Assembly: GCA_012064415.1 (NCBI GenBank)
Contig: SSNU01000077.1
Location: forward strand, 138,849-202,848
DNA from: Gyrodactylus bullatarudis
Lineage: Eukaryota > Platyhelminthes > Monogenea > Gyrodactylidea > Gyrodactylidae
Direction: 5' to 3'
DNA: 64,000 bases
The notes beneath the pieces were generated by a model. That model did not search any database, was not told where the DNA came from, and was given only the letters and a program-made list of their open reading frames with translations. Position 1 is the first letter of the stretch; each line of letters opens with the position of its first letter. This document shows, in pieces, positions 38,401 through 47,786 of the stretch. The position numbers and the translations under genes were made by a program.

Positions 38401-39001
38401 CCTTCGCAGCACTCAGAGCAACTGCAGCTTCTGCAGGCTCTGTGGTAGCCACCATGGCAACCACCGGATTGGTGACCACCACCACCGTGTTGCCAGCCAT
38501 GGCCGCCACCGTGGCATTGGCCACCACCGCCGTGACATCCACCACCATGACCATGGCAACCGCCGCAGCCGTGACAGCCACCACAACCATGGTGACCACC
38601 ATAGCCACCGAAGCCACAAGGACCACAGCCGCATCCACAGCCTCCACAACAAGGACTAACAAGGAACAATTAAGTACAGTAAATTTTGCGGCTTCTCTCT
38701 CAACTCACCCACAACCCCAGCACATGTTTACTTGATTTGTTTTTTCTGATAACTACCTTCTAACACCTCAGCCTATTTATAGTCGAGCTTTTCTAACGTC
38801 TCGTTTAGTTTCTCTTAAGAAAAATCATACATTTCTAAATTTGATCGTATTTTCTTTGATATTTCTCACATTTCACTAATTCTTTAACTTTAATTTCAGT
38901 CAAACGAAATGGTTAACAAACTCGATGGCTCGAAAATCTCTCAAACTCTTTGGTTTCCTAATTCTGCATTCCAATCTCTCCTATCCAACATTGAAAATTA
39001 A
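26448..39001 (+). CDS. NUP160: Nup160, nuclear pore Y-complex subunit, with genes nested in its last intron
   Basis: Fourteen exons: 26448-26520, 26550-26628, 26656-27211, 27289-28394, 28779-28906, 28965-29244, 29386-29629, 29812-30008, 30489-31077, 31137-31541, 31600-31872, 31932-32213, 32264-32569 and 38900-39001. All junctions keep frame; total 1539 residues (human about 1436). The N-terminal half is beta-rich, fitting the propeller; the rest is helical. Diagnostic stretches: YLLLYGFHMYRHRIRDA (human LLYAFHIYRHNYRKA), LPLTPVF-like LPMTCIVDW, SLPNWLINFEKK (human PLPNWLINSYKK) and the terminal TLWFPNSAFQSLLSNIEN (human VWLPYSSIDQLLQALGEN), which shows the last exon lies beyond the nested genes. 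The protein scaffolds the nuclear pore. Introns range from 27 nt to 6330 nt. Confidence 0.93.
30135..30356 (+). mobile_element. Family C fragment in a Nup160 intron
   Basis: Within the 480-bp intron 8. The start, AAATCCCATTTTTCCTAAAA, and end, AGTTGAAAATTATGTCTTAC followed by CCTAATCTGTG, match the right two-thirds of the 15.4-kb family C copy. The end gives a cleaner complement of the TTAGGGTAA left terminus than the other copies. Confidence 0.6.
32709..32719 (+). promoter_or_regulatory. TATA box of Gly/Cys/His-rich gene copy 1
   Basis: CTATAAATAGG lies 47 bp before the ATG and is followed by CTGAGGTGTTAGAAGGTAGT, conserved in all three copies; upstream sequence is shared only with copy 3 (from 32655). 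Confidence 0.7.
32766..33265 (+). CDS. Gly/Cys/His-rich protein, copy 1 (nested in Nup160 intron 13)
   Basis: Exons 32766-32782 and 32836-33265, with a 53-nt intron after MCWGCG; 148 residues. By count 28 Cys and 23 His, with nearly half the rest Gly; repeats of GGCHG and GGYGGHGGYGG, and a central block RACRSCSCSECC. No signal peptide or known domain. Composition recalls keratin-associated, chorion or metal-binding proteins, but no homology is claimed; a structural or metal-binding role is inference. The coding sequence is far more GC-rich than its surroundings, which follows from GGN/TGY/CAY codons. Independent transcription is supported by the TATA box and own intron. It lies in host orientation. 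Confidence 0.85.
33351..36326. other. Spacer between nested copies 1 and 2
   Basis: AT-rich intronic DNA. An 86-codon minus frame (34127-34387) and short plus frames occur, without family resemblance. A phrase TGTACCYRAAGTGAAGTRT occurs twice (about 35791 and 35963), suggesting a local duplication or element relic. Confidence 0.45.
36327..36336 (+). promoter_or_regulatory. TATA box of Gly/Cys/His-rich gene copy 2
   Basis: TATAAATAGG 47 bp before the ATG. Similarity to copies 1 and 3 begins right at this box; the DNA upstream (GAAATGAATTCTTCAAG) is different, so copy 2 may be regulated differently. Confidence 0.68.
36383..36882 (+). CDS. Gly/Cys/His-rich protein, copy 2 (nested in Nup160 intron 13)
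   Basis: Exons 36383-36399 and 36453-36882. Every base I compared in the coding region and 53-nt intron equals copy 1, so the 148-residue product is the same. The 3' flank to 37125 is shared with copy 3 but not copy 1. Same orientation as host Nup160, so it would be transcribed within the Nup160 pre-mRNA and removed with the intron. Identity without any silent change means very recent duplication or continuing gene conversion. Confidence 0.85.
38226..38725 (-). CDS. Gly/Cys/His-rich protein, copy 3 (inverted, nested in Nup160 intron 13)
   Basis: Exons 38709-38725 and 38226-38655 on the minus strand; same 148-residue protein as copies 1 and 2. Opposite to the host gene, so its antisense is transcribed in the Nup160 pre-mRNA, which could form an 800-base hairpin with copy 2. 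It shares upstream DNA with copy 1 (to 38836) and downstream DNA with copy 2 (to 37983), so it is the link between the other two copies. The start is 174 bp from the last Nup160 exon. Confidence 0.85.
38772..38781 (-). promoter_or_regulatory. TATA box of Gly/Cys/His-rich gene copy 3
   Basis: Minus-strand TATAAATAGG, 47 bp before the ATG, preceded by the same roughly 55-bp upstream block as copy 1 (TTTTTCTTAAGAGAAACTAA). Confidence 0.7.
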
Positions 39002-39036
39002 ATCATAAATACTTGATGTCTATTTAAGTAGTTGAA

Positions 39037-39050
39037 AATAAATATTTATT
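39037..39050. terminator. Overlapping convergent poly(A) signals
   Basis: AATAAA at 39037-39042 (plus, 36 bp after the Nup160 stop) and AATAAA on the minus strand at 39045-39050, which overlaps the helicase stop TAA (39046-39048). The two convergent genes have only 44 bp between stop codons, so their mRNAs should overlap at the 3' ends. Confidence 0.6.
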
Positions 39051-40751
39051 TTTTCAATTTTTTATTTTTCCCATTTTCTCCTGATTTTTCTTGATTATTC
39101 AGTTTACGTTTCTTCTTCTTCCTGGTCATAATTTGCGTTTCTGGATCAGTTACAGACTTCTTCACTGGAAATATAAAAAATTATATATATATATTCTACA
39201 AAATGATTCACCAAATCTTAATTCTTCAAAAATCATTTTGATGTGTCAGAAATCTCTTTTCGTGTATCGAGTGCCCAATGATTTCATACTTGCAGGAATT
39301 ATAATTAGAAAAAGATTTCTGAGCTATAATAAAATTCAACTACACCAAAACTAGGCTAACTTCTAAAAGCTAGTCATTAGCACTGACTATTAAAATTAAT
39401 GTATTTACCTTGATCATTTGCAGTTTTTTCAATGTTCCTCAGGAAATCGACAAGATTCTCCAACGGACTTGGAGCAGGTCTAATTATAATTTTGAATTCT
39501 TTAGCCATAGCAGTCAACATTTCTTTTTCTGATTTCTCACACAATAGGGAAATAGCAACACCCTTACGGCCAAATCGCCCAGATCTACCAATTCTATGAA
39601 CATAAGTTGCCATGGTAGAAGGCATATCATAATTTATAACTAATGCAATAGTATAAACGTCTATGCCACGAGCCCAGATATCGGTGGTTATTAAATGTCG
39701 GATTTGGCCAGATCTAAACTTTACCATAATAGATTCACGTTCATCTTGACTAACATCACCGTGAACTGAAGCAATGGGAAAACCTTGCTTTTTCAGTTTT
39801 TTCGATAACCATAATACCTTATCGCGTGATGCAGCAAAAACAATTGTTTGGGGAACAGATATTGAGTTAAAAATGTCCATGAGAACCTCGAATTTCCATT
39901 CGTCTCCGCCAACATCAATATATGTTTGAAGGATATTAGAAATGTTAACTTCATCTCTATTGAAAAAATAAATTTTAATACTCCTTTAGTCATAAATATC
40001 ATTAATATCTTAAAACCATAATAATAATTCGAACATTTGAATATCTTACTTTGGAACTAATATTTTGATAGGATCATTTGTCAAAGTTTCGATAAATTCA
40101 AGACAAGTTTTATTCATTGTAGCTGAAGCAACAACCATTTGTAATGGATTATCTTCTCGACCATTTGACAATAATTTGTATATATTCAAGAACTGATCCT
40201 TGAGTCCTTTATTAATCATCTCATCTGTTTCATCAACAACAAAAGTTTTAACTTTTTTCAAATCAATTGTTCCTTTTCTGAGTAGATCCAATATTCGACC
40301 TGGAGTTCCAACTAGAACGTGAGGTAACTTTTTAAGTTTATTGAAATTCATCATTAAATCTGAACGTCCACCGTAAGCAGCAAATGATTTGATATTCATA
40401 TCGTTGGAAAGATTGTTGAATACCGAATGAATCTGAGTGGCAAGCTCTCTAGTTGGAGCAATAACAACAGCCTGAACATTGTCTAATGAATCCTCTATTT
40501 TTTGAATAACAGAAATAGCAAAGGTAGCAGTTTTACCACTACCACTCTGAGCTCTAGAATATTAAATAAGGAAAATAGAGTTTTAATTACTGAATCAATA
40601 CATCCTTGCCTTCAAGAATTGGTGCAATGCCAACTCTTTGAATGTACGACGGATTATGATAACCAGAATAATATAGACCACGAAGAAGACTTTCAGAAAG
40701 ACCCAGGTCAACAAATTTTTTGTATTCTCTTAAATTAGGTGATTTATTCAT
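39046..40751 (-). CDS. eIF4A-family DEAD-box RNA helicase with Lys-rich tail
   Basis: Exons 40591-40751, 40050-40553, 39409-39956 and 39046-39164; 443 residues. Introns are 37, 93 and 244 nt. Motifs in order: Q motif (IQRVGIAPILEG), I AQSGSGKT, Ia APTREL, GG, Ib TPGR, II DETD in place of DEAD, III SAT, then EWKFEVL, IV IVFAASRDKV, V TTDIWARGIDV and VI HRIGRSGRFGRKG. The spacing and WARGID block place it with eIF4A/eIF4A3, but it diverges from both. The family ATPase-drives RNA remodelling in translation or the exon-junction complex. The last exon adds about 38 mostly basic residues (TRKKKKRKL...KNKKLKK) not usual for eIF4A, possibly a nuclear localisation or RNA-binding tail. DETD keeps the D-E-x-D residues needed for Mg-ATP. 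Confidence 0.9.
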
Positions 40752-40903
40752 ATTGAAATGCTAATATTTAGACTTGATCATTTTATTTTTGTAATTCTTG
40801 ACAAGTTAAACAATCGCTACTTCTGAATTAATTTAAATGCATTTTTTCAATTAAGCGCTTTTATGATTGTAAAAAACGAGACAATAAATTTTGCTCTCTA
40901 TCT
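40752..40903. promoter_or_regulatory. Divergent intergenic region, helicase and RNase Z genes
   Basis: 152 bp between the two start codons; very AT-rich, no clear TATA or initiator. Both promoters must be here. Confidence 0.45.
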
Positions 40904-43900
40904 ATGACTATCTCATCATATATAAGATTAAAAGTTATTGGAACAGGTTCTAAAATTGCTCCTAAATCGTTTATTATTGAAACAACGACTAATAAATACT
41001 TATTCAATCCAGGAGAGTACACTCAGAGAATATTATCAGAACACAAGTACATTTTCTTTTAATCCTTTCTTAGTGTGAGTAATACACTTGACATTTTCTT
41101 CACAAATTCTCAATGGTCTTCATTTTCTGGTCTTTTGGGAGTATGTCTCATGATTAAATCCAACATCAATAAAAAATTCTCGATTCATGGCCCTGAATTT
41201 TCAGTAAATAATTTATTCTTACTTTTAGGATAAAATTCTTAAATTGCTTCGTGCATTCTCAGATTCCGCGACTCCTTTTGAGTATGATTGTAATCCAATT
41301 GTTGAAAAAGGTCACGAAGACACACAATTTTCCATAAAATGCTTTCAATTTGGTCAAAGTTACGCGTATATTTTTCGACCATTCAAGTTACCACCCAAAA
41401 TAGATTTAGAAAAATGTCGTGCATTAGGAATATCGGAAAAAATTCTCAAATCTCCTGTTATGCGAGAATTTAAAGAGGGAAGATCAATAACTCTTGATGA
41501 CGGGCGAGTTATTGAACCCCTCCAGGTAACATACATTCCGGAAAATAGTAAAAACTTTTTGATCCTCGACTGTCCAGATGAGAAAAACATCACAACCTAT
41601 TTAGAAAATAAGCAGCTTCTAAACTATCTAAAGAGTCTCGAGGAAACAGATAAACATACAAAAGAACTGGGTTTAATAATACATTTGCTGCCAAAGGGAC
41701 TCTTTAGCTCTCCTACTTATCAGAGTCTTGTAGAGAAAATTATTTCCAGTGCTACTTCAACTGCAGATAATGTCCATCAGTTGATTTTCGATGAAGAAGC
41801 CACAACCCCAGCCTTTATTTCACATTACATGTCATCAATAGTACTCAATCGGCTAGTTGACGAGAAAGCTTACCCTATTCCCAAAAGTATTGAAGATTTT
41901 AGCGGAGATTTTAAGATAGATAATGAAAAAATTGTCCATGCGGTACCCGGTGTTATTCTTACAATTAGACCAAAGATGAATTATAATCTGTAAGTATTTT
42001 ACTATTTATTTTCTTAGAGATGAAATTCAAAAAATTGACGAAGATTTATTCCTGAAAAATTGTCTTGAAATTGGCCAAGACATGGATTCCTTCATGAAGA
42101 ATCTAGACGAAGAAAAATCAAAGCTGATAGAGACCACAACACCCACTGTAGACCTTAAATGGCCAAAGATTATATTCTTTGGAACGGCCTCATCTATACC
42201 GAATCGATATAGGAACATTAGTGGAATTTTAGTTAGAATAAAGTTAGTTTAATTCATCTAAAAGAATCTGATAATTTACAATTTTACTCGTAATTATTTC
42301 AATTTATAAAGTTTTCTTATAATTACCACACAACATAATTCTATTTTGAAGTGAATCAGAATCAATACTTTTTGATCCCGGTGAGGGAACATTGCAGCAG
42401 TTCTACTCTTTCTTTGGCATCAATGAAGAATCAGAGAGAATTCTCAAATCAATAAAGACAATCTTCATCTCTCACATGCATTATGACCATCATGGAGTTC
42501 GTTATCACATTTTCATATTGAAAAAATTTCAAATTTTTAATTATTTATCTAATACATTGTTGCATAATAGAGATGTAACATAATTTTGTATGAGATCAAG
42601 TATCAAAATGCTCGTCCTTGATATTATCTTTTTTGCTGATAAAGCTTCAAGGGTTATTTCAATGAAAAAACAGTAATACAATCATTTTAAGATCATTTTT
42701 GTTAAATTTTGTTATACCACTATGCCTACAAGAGAATTTAAGGAAAATGGGCAATGCACGACTATGCATGGGCTTGCAAACGAATTTTCAAGTTAAAAAA
42801 AGGTTAAATTTCGTTACATCTCTATTGCATAAACAACAAAACCTAGTTTAACTATAAAAATATTATTCCAGGGTGTATTCAACCTGTTGAAAGAAAGACA
42901 TTCCATTTTAAGTAAACCAGACCCTGTTAATGTCATTGGTCCAAATGTATTCTATAACTGGTACAAATGTCTTGTGGAAATCTTCCCAAATACCTTTCCC
43001 AGCTCAATTTTCAACTTTATCTCGATTAATGATAATTTTGTTCGGAGTGAAAATCTTTACCAACCTGATCCATGCTCAAAGTTGATTAAAAGTATATCCT
43101 CAACCTGTGTTGCAAATCCGAAAGCGATTAAAGTTCCGCATACTGGTAATTCTTTTGCTTTTATGGTCGATCTCAAGACTGGAGAGAGAACAAAGTCCTA
43201 TCGACTTGTCTACTCTGGAGACACGCCAAAGTATGATTTGTTCGCCAAATATTGCCCAGATGTTGACTTACTTATACACGAGGCAACTTTTTGTGATCTG
43301 TATCGCGAGGAAGCTGAATCGAAACGACATTCCACAGTTAATGATGTTCTCTCTATAGCTAATGACATGAAAGTTGGCCAAGTCATTATGACACATTTCT
43401 CACAGAGATATCCAAAATTACCCAATTTTCACAGACATATCCCCAATGTGATACCAGCCTTTGATTTTCTATCTGTAAGTGATGGCTTTGTATTTGATTT
43501 AATTGATCCCAAAATTAAGCTTTACAAACGATTAATTTAAATCATGAAAATATTAGATTGATTTCAATTCATTTTGCGTCATACAACTATGGGAAACTAT
43601 GTCAGAAACTTTTTGAGTCTTACAATGGAATGAGCCAATGAGTTGTTTAAAAGAATAAAATTTCATCTGACAACAATTAATAAATTTAGAATTTCAAAAA
43701 GGCGCCAAATTACCACTTTTCAACCTTTGAGCTTAAATTTTTGTCGATTTTGGATCATAATAAATTTGGGATCACAATTAAACTAAATAATTTGAATTTG
43801 GTCATAATAGTTTCTAGATGAAGCTTATTCTCATAATTTTGAGCTATTTTTCTTCTTGATCACTAAAAAATTGAGATGGTTCAATCTCAGAAAAATGACA

Positions 43901-44742
43901 AGTTTTTCAGAGCTTCTATGACTGAAATTTGATTAAGTTGTCTAATTTTGATCCCGTATAACCTCATTTCAATTTTTCCTCTTTGAAATTTGTGAGATCA
44001 AAATTTGAATTTTAGCCCATTTCCGATGATCATAAATATATTTTAGTATATAGTCTTATTTTTTATATTAGTTTTTAGCTGGTTCAAATCTTCAAAATCA
44101 ACAAAATTGAACTCAAAAGCGAAGGAAGTGGCAATTTAATCTTTTTATCTAATTTCTAAAACTTTATTGACTTTATTGACAGATCATATCATTGTGCGAT
44201 TCGAAAAAATATTTGTAATCCTGACTAATCGAAGAAAAAGTTTTTGTATTTAGAATTCTCATTTTCATATGAAATGGAATTAGAAAGAAGTCTAAGAACA
44301 TTGTACTCTCAATGCAAACACGATTAAAAATTTAGAGTCAAACTCTGCTTTATTAAACTTATGATATATTTGATTTTAAATCATATTAGGTATGACTGTG
44401 AAAAGGTTGAGCCAAAAAGTGTGAAAGTAGTGTTGTACTGTTGAAATTATTCATGAATAGAAAGATCAAGATCATAGTGAAATTATTCTATCTAAAAAAT
44501 AATAATAATTTTGCTTATAAAATCTAATAATTTCAACATTTTTATTGAAGGTGTCTCCCTGTGATATAACAAGGCTGGCATCTCTTGTTCCATTGTATCA
44601 ACACATCTATCCGAAGCATTTCAAGAATCGTGAAATACTCTCAGAAAAGACAAAGAATAAACGTAAAAGTGTTACGAAAAACAGTGGAAATTCACCAAAC
44701 GCTAAAATGATCAAAAATATTTTGGATATAATAAAAAAATGA
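40904..44742 (+). CDS. ELAC2: RNase Z, long form (ELAC2-type tRNA 3' processing endonuclease)
   Basis: Exons 40904-41046, 41074-41203, 41229-41989, 42018-42242, 42352-42496, 42872-43474 and 44551-44742; 732 residues. Introns 1-3 are 27, 25 and 28 nt. The N-terminal half is the inactive beta-lactamase-like domain (YLFNPGEYTQRIL for YLFNCGEGVQRL). The C-terminal half has PKIIFFGTASSIPNRYRN, LFDPGEGT, the metal site HMHYDHHG (HxHxDH), YSGDT, HEATF, HSTVNDV and MTHFSQRYPKLP, all expected of an active enzyme that trims tRNA 3' trailers in nucleus and mitochondria. The last exon is chosen because it continues the family (LASLVPLYQHIYPKHFKNRE); reading on past 43474 would end at 43540 with unrelated residues. 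The tail is Lys-rich. Confidence 0.93.
42568..42824. mobile_element. hAT-type MITE in RNase Z intron 5, with 8-bp target duplication
   Basis: Perfect 12-bp inverted ends TAGAGATGTAAC and GTTACATCTCTA bound a 257-bp element, flanked on both sides by TTGCATAA (42560-42567, 42825-42832). An 8-bp duplication and TAGAG-type ends are the signature of the hAT superfamily. No coding capacity. A longer relative is at 54612-54975. Confidence 0.88.
43475..44550. other. Intron 6 of RNase Z with decayed repeat DNA
   Basis: Contains stretches (TTTGGGATCACAATTAAACT, GAATTTGGTCATAATAG) that recur in degraded form near 50990 and 55490 and resemble the cores of family A elements. No gene within. Confidence 0.5.
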
Positions 44743-44867
44743 TTTTTTGATAATAATAACTTCCTTATGTGAAGAATATTTTATTCTGAGTTTAGTTTTC
44801 GACTTGTTTGATATTAGTGGTAAGTAAGAAGGTTACGCAGAGAATAAAAAAAAACCAGTAAACCAGT

Positions 44868-45212
44868 ATCTATGGATAGAAATGAGCTTGTCGAAACAGA
44901 TGAATGGGAGAAAACAACTATTTTTATGAAGCTCAACTTCAAAGGTGATGGGTTCAGTAATGATATTAGAAGAAGACTAAATGATCTCATCAATCAACAT
45001 TATAATAACATACAATTGAAAATTGTATTTAAAACTCAGAGATTATTTAGTTTGATTCATAAGGATTTGCTGAAGCCAGAGGAGAAAACTCTATTAGTTT
45101 ACAAATTCCAATGTGATTGTGGAGCCTCATATATCGGTAGAACTATTAGGAAATTATCTGCACGAGCGGAGGATCATCTGAAGAAGGATACTGCGGTTAC
45201 TAGGCAGAGTTC
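44868..45212 (+). pseudogene. Penelope-like retroelement fragment (GIY-YIG endonuclease end)
   Basis: Starting at SMDRNELVETDEWEK (44869) and running to KKDTAVTR, nearly identical to 52219-52560. It includes LVYKFQCDCGASYIGRTIRK, the GIY-YIG (here SYIG) nuclease core as found after the reverse transcriptase in Penelope-like elements. At about 45212 the match stops abruptly, the frame then ends at 45270. Truncated at both ends, so dead. Confidence 0.75.
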
Positions 45213-45279
45213 TCTGAGTTTTTTTAAAACAGAATCATGCCTTGGAAAAAGGGAATTATCCCATATATGACCCATAAAT

Positions 45280-45830
45280 GAAACTTTAATCAAATGGATT
45301 TCCAAGGCTCATAAAATGAGAAAGTTTCAAAATTCTTCTGCAAAGAAAGATTACAAGAAAATTCCTACCCTTAAATATCCGAACTTAGACAAAAAAGCTA
45401 AAGAGAAGCAAGAATTTTTCCATCAGAATGGTTGATGAAACTTCCATGTTTTATCAAAATCGAGGTTTAATCACACTCGACACAAGTTCTAAAAATTGTT
45501 GAAGACCCAAAATTTCAAAAAACAGGCTAACTGTCGTTGCTTGCTGTAGTATGACCGGAGATAAATATCCTCCCTTGGTGATTTGTAAGAATTAAAACTT
45601 TTCAAAACTGACAATTTTTTATGAAGGACACTCGAAAAAACCAAGATGTTTCAGAGGAAATGTACCAGAATGCTACAAGGTAAATAGCAATGCTTGGAAT
45701 AATTCTGAGTTATTTCATCATTGTTTAATAACTTCGAATCATCGAAATCACCAGGATTTTTGAATAAATTTCAATAACTCAACTGTTAAATTCATGATGA
45801 ATCCTCAATGAAGATTCTTCATATCAAATG
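45280..45830 (+). pseudogene. pogo/Tigger-type DDE transposase relic
   Basis: Frame-shifted pieces: KYPNLDKKAKEKQEFF (end of the DNA-binding part), then DETSMFYQNRGL (first catalytic Asp block), KISKNRLTVVACCSMTGDKY with PPLVICKN, SKKPRCFRG and VNSNAWNNSELFHH. This order is that of the DDE_1 domain of pogo/Tigger transposases. Several stops; the second catalytic Asp region is lost. Confidence 0.72.
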
Positions 45831-45961
45831 ACTTGAGGTTCTAAATGTAATTTCAATTTCCTTGTTATTAATAAGATTTAAGCGTTTGTTTGATAAAAAC
45901 CGATCATAAAAATAGTTCTTTATATGTGATTCAAACATTCATAATCAATCAGATTAATATT

Positions 45962-46615
45962 CTAATCATTCTGAATATTTTTATATTGTACTCTGATATC
46001 ATGTCTGATACAGTGAAGGATCAAGACTGTCATGTATAAATTCTCAGAGGAAATCCTATCAGTTTCTTTGATATCAGCCAAATCCTTTTTCAATCGGGAT
46101 TCAGATATTTCATAATTGAATGAAAAGTTTACTTTGATCAGGTTATTCAGGACCGTATCTTTGAATTTCCTCCTCGGATGCATTTTTATCAAGTATTTTA
46201 TCAACTTATCCAATCCGTGTTTGTTGTCAAGAATGAATTCTTTCATGTTGTTTACATAACCATAAATATTATCGCGGCTTGTTTCTTCACACAAGCAAAA
46301 TACCGTTAGATAAAGCACGAATATGGTTATTAAAGTGTTTGTGGCCAATTTCTTCTCATATTCAGAAATATGGAGGAACAAAAAATAAAATTCATATAAA
46401 TCCAATTTCTTTACTAGCACCAGATTATCCGTTAGGAATATTCTCATATTCTCATTGGTCAGGGATGATATTAATTTTTTCTCTATGAATTCCTTCTTGG
46501 AATCGAATTTGTCAAAAGCTGTTAACTTGCAAAGACTTTTGGCTGCTAATCTGAGCATGCTATCCTTCCCACTATATTTAGCAGCTCTGATAAATTTCGC
46601 AGATCTAAAGTGCAT
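45962..46615 (-). CDS. Orphan protein, duplicate A (217 residues)
   Basis: Uninterrupted frame beginning MHFRSAKFIRAAKYSG. No family recognised. Mostly helical, basic N-terminus, one strongly hydrophobic segment (LATNTLITIFVLYLTVFCLC, about 90-109) that could span a membrane. A second copy at 49747-50430 is nearly identical outside two short patches. The duplication extends about 100 bp upstream of the ATG. Neighbours are all retroelement and transposon debris, so a lineage-specific or element-borne gene is possible. Preservation of both frames argues for selection or very recent origin. Confidence 0.6.
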   Translation of the reverse strand: MHFRSAKFIRAAKYSGKDSMLRLAAKSLCKLTAFDKFDSKKEFIEKKLISSLTNENMRIFLTDNLVLVKKLDLYEFYFLFLHISEYEKKLATNTLITIFVLYLTVFCLCEETSRDNIYGYVNNMKEFILDNKHGLDKLIKYLIKMHPRRKFKDTVLNNLIKVNFSFNYEISESRLKKDLADIKETDRISSENLYMTVLILHCIRHDIRVQYKNIQND

Positions 46616-46719
46616 TCTAGAAAATTTTAATTTCTAGAATAATGATAGGATCAATTTTTTGAGATTTAATATACATAATAACCATGAAATATTTAATATT
46701 TTATATTGATTAGATGGAT

Positions 46720-47786
46720 AATTTTTCTGAATTAAATATAAATTCGAAGTTGATAAAAAAAGCTTCGCAAAAAGCGTCACAACTCCCAAGTTACAATTCA
46801 GTGATCTCCTAAATTTGGCTCGTTTAAATAGGTTTCTGGTGAGATGCTAATCAATTTAATAATCTTTTATTTATAAGAAAAGTCACTTTGCCAAATGCTG
46901 CAATAACAAAGCGTTTGTTCTCAGTTTCCAACCAGAAAATACGCCAGCGCTCGAATAAAAGACCAAGCTATCGCTATGCTGATTGGAACCGTTGCTGACG
47001 TCTATTATCGCTCATCACCATAATTTTAAAATTATCACCATTGAATTTTTGTAAACCATTTTGAACTGATCTCGGATCAACCTAATTTATTAATTTTCAA
47101 GCAGTTTCCTAAAATCACTACGACTATTATTGGTATCCTTGTCTAATGATGATTTTTAAAAATAACGTTTGATCCCTAAACTCAAAGTTGAAAGAAAAAT
47201 TGAATTTGGCGCTAATTCGACATTTGAATTATTTCGTTCTAGGTAATATATCCCACAGGAACGTCTTATTTGGTGATGGATTATCCCATGTCGCTGAATG
47301 TTACAGCTTGCTAATGGATCCCACCGAGACTGGTACGAAAGAAACTCACATTGTATTTAAAAATAATCTAAGTATACAGAACAATCCCTGCTAATTTATA
47401 TTCAAGTTCGAATTAGCAGTTCAGTACGAATTAGCTACAACAAAGATAGATAAACATTGAAATAACGCACATGATTTATAACAAGCATTGTTCCCATCCA
47501 AAGGTCATTAAACCAACCTCTTTACCGGCACCCACTTCATACCCTCTCACTAACTTTCCTTAAATCCAAATGTATTACATACTCCTTCATTAAAAATTTT
47601 GGTTAGAACAGACTTAAATACAGGAGTCCCTCAGCTCGGCCCAATGAGAGTGCAAGAAACATAAGTTAGTTCATTTATTTCGTAACTACTTGAAAGTATA
47701 CACATTATTTTTGGACAATTATTTGCCCATAATTTTGAGCAAATTTCTTGAAATATCTTTCCAACAAAAATAATATTCTATTAAAA
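46720..47786. other. Non-coding DNA
   Basis: No supported gene. Short frames such as 47188-47394 have no resemblance to known proteins. A slightly GC-richer patch at 46920-47010 could be an old element. Confidence 0.4.

Larger units (their letters stand above)
36327..38781. repeat. Large palindrome containing copies 2 and 3
   Basis: Arms 36327-37125 and 37983-38781 (799 bp each, no indels noticed) are inverted and near-identical, running from the TATA box through the gene and about 240 bp of 3' flank. The 857-bp spacer is unique AT-rich DNA. Confidence 0.85.

Noticed and set aside
43475..43540. Continuation of RNase Z to a stop at 43540
   Set aside because: The added residues do not resemble the family, a consensus donor (TCT|GTAAGT) precedes them, and exon 44551-44742 restores the family C-terminus.
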